Shown here in pieces: positions 1 to 7,391 of a DNA stretch of 42,403 nucleotides. Position 1 is the first letter of the stretch. Each line of letters begins with the position of its first letter. The DNA is from Bacteroidia bacterium. GTDB taxonomy: Bacteria; Bacteroidota; Bacteroidia; B-17B0; Aurantibacillaceae. The position numbers and the translations under genes were made by a program. The notes beneath the pieces are model-generated. The model saw only the letters and a program-made list of their open reading frames with translations. It was not told the DNA's origin and did no database searches. The stretch covers positions 1 to 42,403 of the forward strand of contig JADLED010000213.1 of assembly GCA_020846335.1 (NCBI GenBank), written 5' to 3'.

Positions 1-171
1 AAGGGAACTTAGTTCACCCTCATAAAGTCTTTTTACATTTCTAGATCTTAGTTTTCTTCCTCCGAATAATTGGGACAGGTTTTGATGGAGAAAAGTAACA
101 AAAGAAATCAATTTCTATTATAAACAGGTTTTTGTTTCGCGGTTACAGTTTTACTAAGCTGTATTTTTTAT

Positions 172-179
172 TACATTTG
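172..179 (+). promoter_or_regulatory. Bacteroidota-type -7 promoter element for the receiver gene
   Basis: TACATTTG matches the Bacteroidota primary sigma consensus TAnnTTTG and lies 38 nt before the ATG of the receiver gene. A good -33 TTTG is not seen at the expected spacing; TTTTA around 149-153 is the nearest candidate. Confidence 0.45.
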
Positions 180-217
180 ATTATAAGATTTTAAATAGCC
201 CCTAAAACCCCGGTATC

Positions 218-622
218 ATGGAAACCAACATTAGTATAATTATAACTGAAGATAAAAAGATTTTTCGCGACATAGTTGTTGCCGAATTGGCCACACACGG
301 CATACTTTGTTTGGCCGAGGCTGATAATGGAGAAGAGCTTCTAAAACTTTTACGCGCCAAAAAAAAGCCGGATGTTGTGCTACTCGATCTTGAAATGCCG
401 GTAATGAATGGCAACAAAACCATGGAAATACTTGCCGCCAATTTTCCGCAGGTAAAAGTAATCATACTCAGTTCGCACCACGAAATAACTTTAATGGAAC
501 ACTTTATTGCCATGGGTGCCAAGGGCTATGTGCCTAAAAACATTTCCTCGGGCAGCATCGAAATTCTGGTGGATGCCATTAAAAAAGTGCACCAGGGTGA
601 AACCTATCTTTATAGCGCCTGA
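218..622 (+). CDS. Stand-alone response regulator receiver protein
   Basis: A 134-residue protein that is a receiver (REC) domain and nothing more. The acidic pair is E11/D12, the phosphoacceptor is D57 in VLLDLEMP, the switch Ser is S85/S86 in IILSS, and the conserved Lys is K107 in YVPKN. The sequence style is that of NarL/FixJ regulators, but the DNA-binding helix-turn-helix that should follow near residue 150 is absent: the frame stops at 622 and the downstream bases do not encode one in another frame. It probably acts as a phosphorylation-dependent partner of another protein. No histidine kinase lies nearby. The ATG start is supported by a TAnnTTTG element 38 nt upstream. Confidence 0.85.
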   Translation: METNISIIITEDKKIFRDIVVAELATHGILCLAEADNGEELLKLLRAKKKPDVVLLDLEMPVMNGNKTMEILAANFPQVKVIILSSHHEITLMEHFIAMGAKGYVPKNISSGSIEILVDAIKKVHQGETYLYSA

Positions 623-642
623 TTACCGTAATTATTTACCAC

Positions 643-671
643 CTTGGTTTTCTGTAATTAGTTTATCTTTG
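643..671 (+). promoter_or_regulatory. Promoter for the small secreted protein gene
   Basis: TATCTTTG at 664-671 is a perfect TAnnTTTG element. CTTG at 643-646 sits 17 nt upstream in the position of the -33 TTTG box. The next gene starts at 689, leaving a short leader of about 10 nt. Confidence 0.5.
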
Positions 672-688
672 ATTATAAATTAAATACA

Positions 689-967
689 ATGAAAAAATCA
701 CTGTTCACATTATTGGCCATTGGTGCATTTGCCCTTAATGGTTTTAGCGCGGTTACCATCCGCTATTACAACAAAGATAGTAAGAGCCACACCTTTAAAG
801 TAAAAATTGATGGTTCGTATAAGGAAGTGACTTTTGATGCCAGTAAAACCTCTGATGTTACCATTCAGGGCGGTGCCACCGAGTGCATTATTTACACCTC
901 ATGCGGTGAAATAACAATTAAGGCCGGCGATAAAATTGAAATTAAAGACGCCTGCATTAAAAAATAA
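689..967 (+). CDS. Small secreted protein of unknown function
   Basis: A 92-residue protein with a clear signal peptide (basic MKKS start, hydrophobic stretch 5-19, likely cleavage after FSA near residue 21). The mature part, about 70 residues, is rich in alternating hydrophobic and polar residues, as in a small beta-sandwich, and has three cysteines (C66, C72, C89), of which two could form a periplasmic disulphide. I do not recognise a family. It has its own promoter-like element at 643-671 and is followed 12 nt later by the RDD gene, so the two may be cotranscribed. Confidence 0.7.
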   Translation: MKKSLFTLLAIGAFALNGFSAVTIRYYNKDSKSHTFKVKIDGSYKEVTFDASKTSDVTIQGGATECIIYTSCGEITIKAGDKIEIKDACIKK

Positions 968-979
968 CAGCTTTAAGCC

Positions 980-1402
980 ATGGCAGAGCGGCGGATAAAA
1001 GCATTTTTAATTGACTTCCTTATTCATTTTCTGTTTTTTTTGCCGGTAATCGTTTATGCTTTCTATAATTTTCTGCAAAACCTGCACCATTACCCTTGGC
1101 AAAAGGTTAGTTTCGAATTAAAAATAGTTGTGATTTACAGCGCTGCAACGGTGCTGGTTTTAAGTTACAGAAACTACAAATTGGGAACAAGCATGGGTAA
1201 AAAATGGGCGGGAGTTAAGGTTATCGACATCAATTCTAAAAAAAGTCCGGGCCTTCTTAAAAGGATAATAAGAAGTTATGTCAACTTTTTATTTTTTCCG
1301 GTAAATGCCGTCTTTTTATGGAGTGACCGTAGTTTTGGCGACATGGTTGTGAATTGCACTTTGGTGTATTCTGAAGAAATGCCTGAAGCTAATGTGAACT
1401 AG
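980..1402 (+). CDS. RDD family membrane protein
   Basis: A 140-residue integral membrane protein. The N-terminus has the RDD signature (RR-x-KAFLIDFLI, residues 4-15, running into the first membrane helix), a second helix lies near residues 50-62, then the conserved cytosolic G-T-S-x-GKK-x-x-G-x-KV motif near residues 68-82, and a third hydrophobic segment near 102-118. RDD proteins are small membrane proteins whose biochemical role is mostly unsettled; some are linked to ion transport. The gene follows the small secreted protein by 12 nt. Its last 14 nt overlap the end of the convergent acetyltransferase gene, so the two mRNAs share complementary 3' ends. Confidence 0.8.
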   Translation: MAERRIKAFLIDFLIHFLFFLPVIVYAFYNFLQNLHHYPWQKVSFELKIVVIYSAATVLVLSYRNYKLGTSMGKKWAGVKVIDINSKKSPGLLKRIIRSYVNFLFFPVNAVFLWSDRSFGDMVVNCTLVYSEEMPEANVN

Positions 1403-1940
1403 TGTGCTCCCACGCAGCCCTTTCGATGCAATAAATAAAATTCAGTTTTTCATCTTCGCCGTAATAACTTACTTCTTTTTGGTCAATTTTTTTGGCACCT
1501 AATTTTTCGATGGCTTTTTGCGAACGGATGTTGCCGGCGCCAATGTGAAACTCCACGCGGTCGACAAACTGAAAGGCATGGCTGAGCATTAATTTTTTTA
1601 AGGCAGGATTATAAAGGCCACCCCAATGTGCACGGTCAAAAAAAGTATAGCCAATGGCTACTGTATTTGTATTAGGGTCGTAATCGTAAAACCTTGAGGT
1701 GCCAATGGGCCGGCCTTTTTTTGCATCGTAAACCATCAGGGCTCCCCCCGACTCTAAGGCTCCTTTAAAAAACACTTCAAAAACTTCGCGTTTATAGCGG
1801 TTTTTATTTGGGTGTTGTTCCCACACCAAGGGGTCGGCCGCTAAACTGTAGAGTATCTCAAAATCGTTGGCCTGCAAAGGAAATGCTTTAACAATGTCGT
1901 TTTGCAAAACGGGCTGTTTATCGAAATTTACCTGTGGCAT
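1389..1940 (-). CDS. GNAT family N-acetyltransferase (RimJ/RimL-like)
   Basis: A 183-residue single-domain acetyltransferase. The N-terminal part has the RimL-like acceptor-side arrangement (LQANDFEILYSLAADPLVWEQ). The central strand IGTSRFYDYDP and IGYTFFDRAHWGGLYNPALKKLML are followed by the GNAT motif A/B region (FHIGAGNIRSQKAIEKLGAKK, about residues 132-152), where the N-x-x-S-x-x-A-x-E-x-L-G-A pattern is typical of acetyl-CoA binding in this branch. The acceptor is unknown: RimL-like enzymes modify protein N-termini or small amines. It is monocistronic, convergent with the RDD gene with a 14-nt overlap, and has a promoter-like TAAATTTG just upstream. Confidence 0.85.
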   Translation of the reverse strand: MPQVNFDKQPVLQNDIVKAFPLQANDFEILYSLAADPLVWEQHPNKNRYKREVFEVFFKGALESGGALMVYDAKKGRPIGTSRFYDYDPNTNTVAIGYTFFDRAHWGGLYNPALKKLMLSHAFQFVDRVEFHIGAGNIRSQKAIEKLGAKKIDQKEVSYYGEDEKLNFIYCIERAAWEHTSSH

Positions 1941-1958
1941 GGTAAAAGGTTTGTGTTA

Positions 1959-1966
1959 CAAATTTA
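1959..1966 (-). promoter_or_regulatory. -7 promoter element for the RimL-like acetyltransferase
   Basis: On the minus strand this reads TAAATTTG, a perfect TAnnTTTG match, 19 nt before the start codon at 1940. No clear -33 TTTG is seen. Confidence 0.4.
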
Positions 1967-2242
1967 GGGTCAAAAACAGCCGCATTGGCCACTTTGTAAA
2001 TTATTTATCTACCGGTTAATTAACAGGTTTTGCCATGGCACTGCAAATTGGCAAGCACCCCTTTATTTTATAGCCATTTACTTTAAATACCCTTACTTGA
2101 GTTATTAAACATCAATGGTTTATATTTTTATTTTCGGAATTATTACGGAGGTAACATTTTTGTATTTTCGCCTAAGGTTAAACTTAAAAAACAAAAATGC
2201 ACCAGTGTCTTTGGCTAAAGTCAAAGGCTGGTAAGGAGCAGT
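1967..2242. other. Divergent intergenic region without a gene
   Basis: Non-coding spacer between divergently oriented genes. It contains a 10-bp palindrome (TGCCATGGCA, 2031-2040) and an AT-rich stretch with TATTTTCG near 2164-2171, a weak match to the -7 consensus for the downstream gene. An AAGGAG ribosome binding site sits about 6-11 nt before the ATG at 2243, unusually strong for this phylum. No RNA gene is recognised. Confidence 0.4.
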
Positions 2243-2671
2243 ATGAAAAAAATACTCAGGGTAATTTTTATATTCTTTCTTTTGCTCACGGGTTTTTCTT
2301 TTATCGAAAAACAAAAAACACTGTGTGGTGTTTGGAGTGCCCCTGTGTACAGTGTTCAGCTATCAGCAAAAACGGGCATAGACACGCTGCAACTCAAGCG
2401 CAACGGACATTTTGTTCTTAAAAAATTTTCAACACTTAGTTTACCGGGTATTTACATGGGTAAATGGTGTGTAGAGCGCGACAGTCTTGTATTATGTGCC
2501 GATGCCGGTGGTATGTTTTTTATTGACGAAAAGGGCAAACCCATTACCGAAAAACTGAGTCAGAAAAAAACCATTAAGCTTTCAATCACCATACATTCAA
2601 AAGAAGAAATTTACATTTTAAAGGATGGTTACATTTTTTCGAGGGTAAATCCGGTGCGGATTGATAAGTAA
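2243..2671 (+). CDS. Secreted hypothetical protein
   Basis: A 142-residue protein with an N-terminal signal sequence (MKKILR followed by a hydrophobic core to about residue 20). The mature part has a G-x-W (CGVWSAP) near residue 28, then a succession of short beta-like segments, including DTLQLKRNGHF and GKWCVERDSLVL. That pattern of 'standard' G-W strands, a dGxF turn and a second G-x-W recalls the small lipocalin-like proteins of Bacteroidota, but this is only resemblance. The start is the ATG at 2243 because it follows a perfect AAGGAG site; a longer overlapping frame from 2197 lacks such a site. Function unknown. Confidence 0.65.
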   Translation: MKKILRVIFIFFLLLTGFSFIEKQKTLCGVWSAPVYSVQLSAKTGIDTLQLKRNGHFVLKKFSTLSLPGIYMGKWCVERDSLVLCADAGGMFFIDEKGKPITEKLSQKKTIKLSITIHSKEEIYILKDGYIFSRVNPVRIDK

Positions 2672-2729
2672 TGCCTTGTTTTTAATTGAAAAAAGCAGGA
2701 TAAGAGATTTTTATCCCCCCATAATTTTT

Positions 2730-2762
2730 TTTGGAACACAAACCTGATTTTTTTTAACTTTA
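2730..2762 (+). promoter_or_regulatory. Promoter for the coiled-coil/RelE-like pair
   Basis: TTTG at 2730-2733, a 21-nt spacer and TAACTTTA at 2755-2762 (7 of 8 matches to TAnnTTTG). The ATG of the first gene is at 2767, so transcription would start at or very near the start codon and the mRNA could be almost leaderless. A weak 6-bp hairpin (GGATAA 2698-2703 with TTATCC 2711-2716) lies just upstream and separates it from the previous gene. Confidence 0.4.
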
Positions 2763-2766
2763 CAGT

Positions 2767-3204
2767 ATGAGCGCGGCCACCATTGATTTAAAAATAGATT
2801 CTGCCAGAAAGCAAACGGAAGCATTTTATAAACTAGAATATTCTTGGCAGGAAAAAATTGATAGCTTACTCGACAGAATGAATGAGCTGAACGGCTTGTT
2901 AGGCAAGTTGCACACATTATTATTAAAGCTAAATTTTGAATTGGAAAGGGATACCGAGGGGTTTAAAGCCTCGGTAAAAGGCCCTGAAAGCGTTAAGGCA
3001 CTTACAACCATTATTTCAAAAATACTTGTGCTTATTCGTAGATCCGACCTCTATCCCGGTGTTAAAACAATTTACAGTACCATAAAAACCGAAAACAACT
3101 ATTTAAAAGAGTTGCTTCACGACCGCAATGTAAGTATTGAACTGAATACCGACGCTGAGATGCAAAAAATTATTTCGGAAACAATTGCTGCCTCAAAAAA
3201 ATGA
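2767..3204 (+). CDS. Helical/coiled-coil protein coupled to a RelE-like gene
   Basis: A 145-residue cytosolic protein without signal peptide or membrane segment. It is almost entirely helix-compatible: heptad-like hydrophobic spacing between about residues 25 and 60 (WQEKIDSLLDRMNELNGLLG and onward) suggests a coiled coil, followed by a second helical part around 75-140 with many charged residues. There is no helix-turn-helix, ribbon-helix-helix or AbrB-like DNA-binding motif. I do not recognise a family. Its last codon and stop overlap the start of the next gene in an ATGA junction, which means tight translational coupling. The partner encodes a RelE/HigB-like fold, so an antitoxin or chaperone-like partner role is possible, inferred from context only. 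Confidence 0.65.
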   Translation: MSAATIDLKIDSARKQTEAFYKLEYSWQEKIDSLLDRMNELNGLLGKLHTLLLKLNFELERDTEGFKASVKGPESVKALTTIISKILVLIRRSDLYPGVKTIYSTIKTENNYLKELLHDRNVSIELNTDAEMQKIISETIAASKK

Positions 3205-3617
3205 TTGTTTACGGTACTGAAAGATTTTTTTCGGACTTATCATCACTCCAAAAAAACAATTCCTATTCAAACATTTTTAATGATGTTTGCGATTATTTTA
3301 TCGATAAAAACGTTCAAGAACTTCATTTTACAAGAGACATTATCCAAAATTCCACCGGTAAATACAGTCTCAATAAATTCAGAATAATGAACAGTGCAAT
3401 GAAAAAGGGTAAAAGTGGCTCTTACCGCTGCATTGCTGTGGTTTTACCTGAATCAGATGCCATCTACCTTGGTTGTATTTATCCAAAATCAGGTGCCGAT
3501 GGAGTTGACAATCTTTCAAAAGAAAAATACAAGGAAATTGCCACCTACATTAAAGAGTCGGTTGTAAATAAAACCTTCAAGATTATAAATGTTTCCCTGA
3601 GGATAATAGTCCCTTAA
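3201..3617 (+). CDS. RelE/HigB-like putative toxin
   Basis: A 138-residue protein. The C-terminal half has the pattern of the RelE/HigB mRNA interferase fold: K-FRI (59-62), the loop GKSGSYR (70-76) leading into the core strands CIAVVLP and AIYLGCIYPKSG (88-98), then a terminal helix with DNLSKEKYKEI (103-113). In HigB/RelE proteins the corresponding run is K-x-R, GK-x-GG-x-R, v-y-l-l-x-i-Y-x-K and nls-x-e-x-x-x-l. The N-terminal half (1-58) is helical. The protein is somewhat longer than usual for the family (about 90-115). It begins with ATG inside the stop of the upstream helical protein. Toxin activity and the partner's role are inferred, not shown. Confidence 0.55.
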   Translation: MIVYGTERFFSDLSSLQKNNSYSNIFNDVCDYFIDKNVQELHFTRDIIQNSTGKYSLNKFRIMNSAMKKGKSGSYRCIAVVLPESDAIYLGCIYPKSGADGVDNLSKEKYKEIATYIKESVVNKTFKIINVSLRIIVP

Positions 3618-3697
3618 AAGATAATTCAACACGGTCATACCCAGTTTTCGTTAAACGAATTACTTTAAATTATCAGGGCTAAAAAGAATCCGTTTGT

Positions 3698-4765
3698 TTA
3701 AGAAGCAATCTGCAAATCGAGTGCTTGTTTTTTTGCTTTTAAAAATTCTACCAACTTATTGGCATTGGCCATTTCCTGATGACCCATGATGCAGATTTGA
3801 AAGTAATTGGCATTGCGCAAATAGGCGCCCCCATAGTTTACATAAAAGTGATTTTTTTCGAGCTCAACGCCTAATTCGTAAGAGTTAATTTCGACAGGGC
3901 ACACCACGCTGATAATACCCGGCATCATTTCGTGATAATTCCCCAAAAGGGTAAAACCAAGTGTTTCAAGTTCGCCATAAATATAATCCGAAATGGCCTT
4001 AATGTTTTGCATGTGTGCCTTATCGGTAACGCCTTCGAACGCGTGTTTTAGCGCATAAAACAAATTGGTGCTTATGGTGTAAGGCACCCAATTGGTGTCG
4101 TTGTGGTGTTTCAGGTTCATGTATTTCGGAATTCCTTTTTCCGAAGATTCTAAAACGGCATTGTCAAAATAAACCATGGCTACTCCGGCATAAGAGGCCA
4201 GGCCCTTGCCGCTGGTACCGGATGCCAGATAAACCCCCTTTAAATTAACAGGTGTGTTGCCAATGGTACTAATGCAATCTACCGCCACTTTTACCTGATG
4301 CTTGTGGCAAATATTTTTTATGGTTTCTATTTTGTTTAAGATGCCCGAAGAGGTTTCGCAGTTCACAAACCAAATCCAATTGTAATTTGATTTGGCCACC
4401 TGTTGCTCGAGTTGGGTATAATCAAAAGCATTGCCCAACTTAGTTTCAAAGGTATCAAAGTGTAAATCAATATAGGTAGCCTGTTCTTTAAGCCGTTTTC
4501 CAAATTCGCCATTAATGAGTATCAGTCCTTTGCCATTCAATTGTTTAAGATACTGGGCCACTACTTCGTTGCCTAAAGAACCTGAACCTATAAAAAGCGC
4601 CACATTAGGGGCATTTACAAACGCGCACAAATTGTTGCGGAACTGAGCAACATCGTTATAAAATTTTGCCGAACGGTGCGAAAGAAAAGTATCGTGGTAT
4701 ATTTTTTTTACCTCCGGATGAAGGTTAACCGGACCTGGCATAAAATTTACAATTTGTTTTTCCAT
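3698..4765 (-). CDS. Class V PLP-dependent aminotransferase
   Basis: A 355-residue fold-type I enzyme of the alanine-glyoxylate / serine-pyruvate aminotransferase group. It opens with the family phrase NFMPGPVNLHPEV, has the cofactor-phosphate loop GSGSLGNE (60-67), the pyridine-nitrogen Asp in VDCIST (D163) and the Schiff-base Lys in SGTSGKGLA (K187). The C-terminal domain ends with the G-x-N/Y-G-G-A-YLRNANYFQICIMG stretch. Substrate cannot be read from the sequence. It is the second gene of a pair: the upstream acyltransferase ends 2 nt before it. That spacing suggests one transcript and a shared pathway, in which one enzyme makes an amine or amino acid and the other acylates it. Confidence 0.85.
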   Translation of the reverse strand: MEKQIVNFMPGPVNLHPEVKKIYHDTFLSHRSAKFYNDVAQFRNNLCAFVNAPNVALFIGSGSLGNEVVAQYLKQLNGKGLILINGEFGKRLKEQATYIDLHFDTFETKLGNAFDYTQLEQQVAKSNYNWIWFVNCETSSGILNKIETIKNICHKHQVKVAVDCISTIGNTPVNLKGVYLASGTSGKGLASYAGVAMVYFDNAVLESSEKGIPKYMNLKHHNDTNWVPYTISTNLFYALKHAFEGVTDKAHMQNIKAISDYIYGELETLGFTLLGNYHEMMPGIISVVCPVEINSYELGVELEKNHFYVNYGGAYLRNANYFQICIMGHQEMANANKLVEFLKAKKQALDLQIAS

Positions 4766-4767
4766 AT

Positions 4768-5316
4768 CTAATAAATCTTTCCTGCTAAATTCATTTTTTC
4801 GAGGCCGTTTAAATACCTGTCGAGGGTAATGTACATGGGTTGAAACCGTGCATCATCCTTGCCTACCAAAGGTCCAAATGGCACAAATCCAATTTTTGTG
4901 TACAATTTTTGTTGCGACAAAATACCTGAAATAAGACCGATGTCGTAATTTTTTTCTTTTATTATTTCGGCCAGTTTGGCAAACAGTTTTAAAAACACCA
5001 CTCCGCCCCGGTATTCACTTTTTACAGCGAGCAGGCGTATTTCGAATCCGTTTTTAAATGGTGGCAAAAGGGCGTCCATGTTTTCCAGCTTTTGGTCGAG
5101 CGAAAAGGGTCTGTTTTCGTTAATGGCCATCATGCCAATTAAATCCTTGCCCTGCAATACGATAATGTATTTGTTTTTGTCGTGAAATTTATCCACCAGC
5201 AACCCGGTTTGATTTTGGCTGTGCTGAGGTATTTCATTTACAAATGTTTGATAATTCAGCCCAAACATTTGCTCAAATTCCCAATCTTCTGTCGCTAGTT
5301 TAGCAATCATTTCCAA
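4768..5316 (-). CDS. GNAT-like acyltransferase, FeeM/LuxI-like N-terminus
   Basis: A 182-residue protein with a GNAT-type core: IRLLAVKSEYRGGVVFLKLF (about 93-112) looks like the strand-4/acyl-CoA-pyrophosphate loop, and the end has the Y-x-K-x-GF-x-P-F-G-P strand common in GNATs. The N-terminal part (LNYQTFVNEIPQH, LVDKFHDKNKYIIVLQG, LIGMMAINENRPFSLDQKL) recalls N-acyl amino acid synthases and autoinducer-synthase-like GNATs, which carry a 'R/Y-x-x-F-V-x-E' region and a 'LIG-x-x-R-x-x' strand. The resemblance is by eye. The gene is 2 nt upstream of the class V aminotransferase. No clear promoter is seen, and the preceding DUF4833-like gene is 71 nt away on the same strand. Confidence 0.65.
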   Translation of the reverse strand: MEMIAKLATEDWEFEQMFGLNYQTFVNEIPQHSQNQTGLLVDKFHDKNKYIIVLQGKDLIGMMAINENRPFSLDQKLENMDALLPPFKNGFEIRLLAVKSEYRGGVVFLKLFAKLAEIIKEKNYDIGLISGILSQQKLYTKIGFVPFGPLVGKDDARFQPMYITLDRYLNGLEKMNLAGKIY

Positions 5317-5387
5317 TTTATCCTTATGTTATTTGAAGATTAAAAAACCTTTACTAATATATTAATTATATATCAAAATCGCCAAAG

Positions 5388-5933
5388 CTATATGATAATT
5401 TTTTCGGTTAGCTCTTCGTTTTTCACTGGGTCTTTTCCATCCACTTCAATGTATTTTACTTTGGGTGTCCAAAACGAACCGCCCTCAATGTGAACATAAA
5501 TACGGTTTACCTGCACGAGCCGGTTATTAAAATAACTGAATACATGGTATTTTTTATCGGTGCCTTTAATGAGGTAGAGTGTTTGTTTTTTGTAAGAAAC
5601 AAAATTAAATGCAAATGTTTTTTTCTCGTTATCAATCAGTGCAACGTTTAATCCGTAAGCGTATTTGCGCTGAATGTAGTTCAATTCTTCGTTGGCTCCA
5701 CTGGTGGCATAATTTATCCAATACATGCGTATGGGTTCCTTTTCGTTCAACTCATTGTTGTCCTTATAATTAAGTTGGTAAACAATGGTGTTTTTATTAA
5801 TACTGCGCTGAACGTAAAAAAGCATGTTTTTTACTCCACCGGGCACCGGAAAATTATCGTATGAACAAGGCGTAAAAGCCATGCACAAAAACAACAACGG
5901 CAGCAACAGTATTTTAAACATTTCTTTAGGCAT
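5388..5933 (-). CDS. Secreted DUF4833-like protein
   Basis: A 181-residue protein with a signal peptide (MPKEMFKILLLPLLFLCMAF, with C17 and C23 near the end of the hydrophobic core). The mature sequence starts with FPVPGGVKNMLFYVQRSINKNTIVYQLN and continues with IRMYWINYATSGANEELNYIQRKYAYGL, the run I associate with DUF4833 proteins of Bacteroidota. The rest is beta-rich. Function of the family is unknown; it is presumably periplasmic or surface-associated. A near-consensus -7 element (TATCTTGG on the minus strand, 5959-5966) lies 26 nt before the start. It is 71 nt upstream of the acyltransferase/aminotransferase pair and may be in the same transcript. Confidence 0.6.
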   Translation of the reverse strand: MPKEMFKILLLPLLFLCMAFTPCSYDNFPVPGGVKNMLFYVQRSINKNTIVYQLNYKDNNELNEKEPIRMYWINYATSGANEELNYIQRKYAYGLNVALIDNEKKTFAFNFVSYKKQTLYLIKGTDKKYHVFSYFNNRLVQVNRIYVHIEGGSFWTPKVKYIEVDGKDPVKNEELTEKIII

Positions 5934-6131
5934 GAAACAATGCGAGTTTAATAGCAGCCCAAGATAACCAATAATTTTTTATTTAATTGATTTTGTAACA
6001 TACACATAACACCATTGCGGCCAGCATTAAATATAAGCCATAATGCTATTAAGCAGTAAAACAAGTTTCACAGTCTTAATAAAAAACTTAACTTAGTTAC
6101 CTGATAAATAATTTTAAACTATTTCTTTCTT

Positions 6132-7391
6132 TTGACATTCGACGATTTTAAGCTTGACGACTCCTTAATGGAGGGACTCTACAGCATGGGTTACAAACAA
6201 CCCACACCAATTCAGCAACAAGCAATACCTGTTATTTTAGATAATAAAGATTTAATTGCCTGCGCGCAAACCGGCACTGGAAAAACCGCCGCCTACCTGT
6301 TGCCCATTATAAACCACATATTACACGCCCCTACCCGGCATTTGAATACCTTAATAATTGCCCCCACCCGCGAACTTGTGTTGCAAATAGATCAACAAAT
6401 TGATGGCATGGGGTATTTTTGTTCGGTAGGTTCTATTGCTATTTACGGCGGTAACGATGGCATTGCCTGGAGCAATCAAAAACACGCGCTCGAAGAAGGT
6501 GTGGACATTATTTGCGCAACACCCGGCCGCTTAATGGCACTGCTGCAATCGGGCGATATTAATTTTGAACACCTGCAACATTTGGTGTTGGACGAAGCCG
6601 ACCGCATGTTGGACATGGGCTTTTTCGACGACATTAAAACCATTATTAATTACCTGCCAAAAAAACGGCAAACCATTATGTTTTCGGCCACCATGCCGCC
6701 AAAAATAAGAATGCTGGCCAATCAAATTGCCAACCAGCCCGAACAAATAAACATTGCTATTAGCAAACCCGCAGCCGGCATTGTGCAACAGGCTTACGTG
6801 GTTTACGACAATCAAAAACAGGCCCTTATTAAAGAAATTTTAAAGAATCCTGATTTTCAATCGGTCATTATTTTTTCATCCACCAAAGACAATGTAAAAT
6901 TGTTGGAAAAAGAATTGCGTTTAATCGATGGTTCGGTTAAAGCCTTTCACTCCGACCTTGAGCAGGCCGAACGCGAAGAAATTATGCGTGAGTTTAAAGG
7001 CCGACGTTTACGTATTCTTATTGGTACCGACATTTTATCGCGCGGAATTGATGTGGAAGGAATTAGTCTGGTGGTTAATTACGATGCTCCCGGCGACCCC
7101 GAAGATTACATTCACCGCATTGGCCGCACTGCCCGCGCATCAAAAGCCGGAGTAGCCATTACCTTTATTAATCAACGCGATCAGGGCAAATTTTCGCGAA
7201 TCGAAGATTTAATGGGCATTGAAGTGCCAAAAATTGCCTTACCTGCCGAATTAGGCGAAGGCCCAAAATACGACCCCGAGGCCAACAAGCGTGAATTTAA
7301 AAAAACCGGTGGTGGCCACGGTAAAAAAAGTTTTGGAGGAAAAGGCAAAAGCAATTTTAAGGGTAAGCCCGGCGGAAAACCTCGTCGTTAG
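6132..7391 (+). CDS. rhlE: DEAD-box RNA helicase, RhlE type
   Basis: A 419-residue ATP-dependent RNA helicase. All motifs are present in order: F-x-DF and Q-motif PTPIQQQAIP, motif I AQTGTGKTAA, Ia PTREL, Ib TPGRL, II DEAD, III SAT, IV VIIFSSTKDN, V TDILSRGIDVEG and VI HRIGRTARA. A glycine/lysine/arginine-rich tail of about 35 residues (HGKKSFGGKGKSNFKGKPGG) is the usual unstructured RNA-binding extension. Such helicases act in ribosome assembly and mRNA decay. The start is TTG at 6132: it gives the family's canonical beginning MTFDDFKLD and no in-frame ATG lies upstream. The last 4 nt overlap the end of the convergent haem-binding gene. Confidence 0.95.
   Translation: MTFDDFKLDDSLMEGLYSMGYKQPTPIQQQAIPVILDNKDLIACAQTGTGKTAAYLLPIINHILHAPTRHLNTLIIAPTRELVLQIDQQIDGMGYFCSVGSIAIYGGNDGIAWSNQKHALEEGVDIICATPGRLMALLQSGDINFEHLQHLVLDEADRMLDMGFFDDIKTIINYLPKKRQTIMFSATMPPKIRMLANQIANQPEQINIAISKPAAGIVQQAYVVYDNQKQALIKEILKNPDFQSVIIFSSTKDNVKLLEKELRLIDGSVKAFHSDLEQAEREEIMREFKGRRLRILIGTDILSRGIDVEGISLVVNYDAPGDPEDYIHRIGRTARASKAGVAITFINQRDQGKFSRIEDLMGIEVPKIALPAELGEGPKYDPEANKREFKKTGGGHGKKSFGGKGKSNFKGKPGGKPRR

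Noticed and set aside
5355..5375. AT-rich near-palindrome upstream of the acyltransferase gene as an operator
   Set aside because: Pairing breaks after 3 bp on each side of either centre; consistent with base composition.
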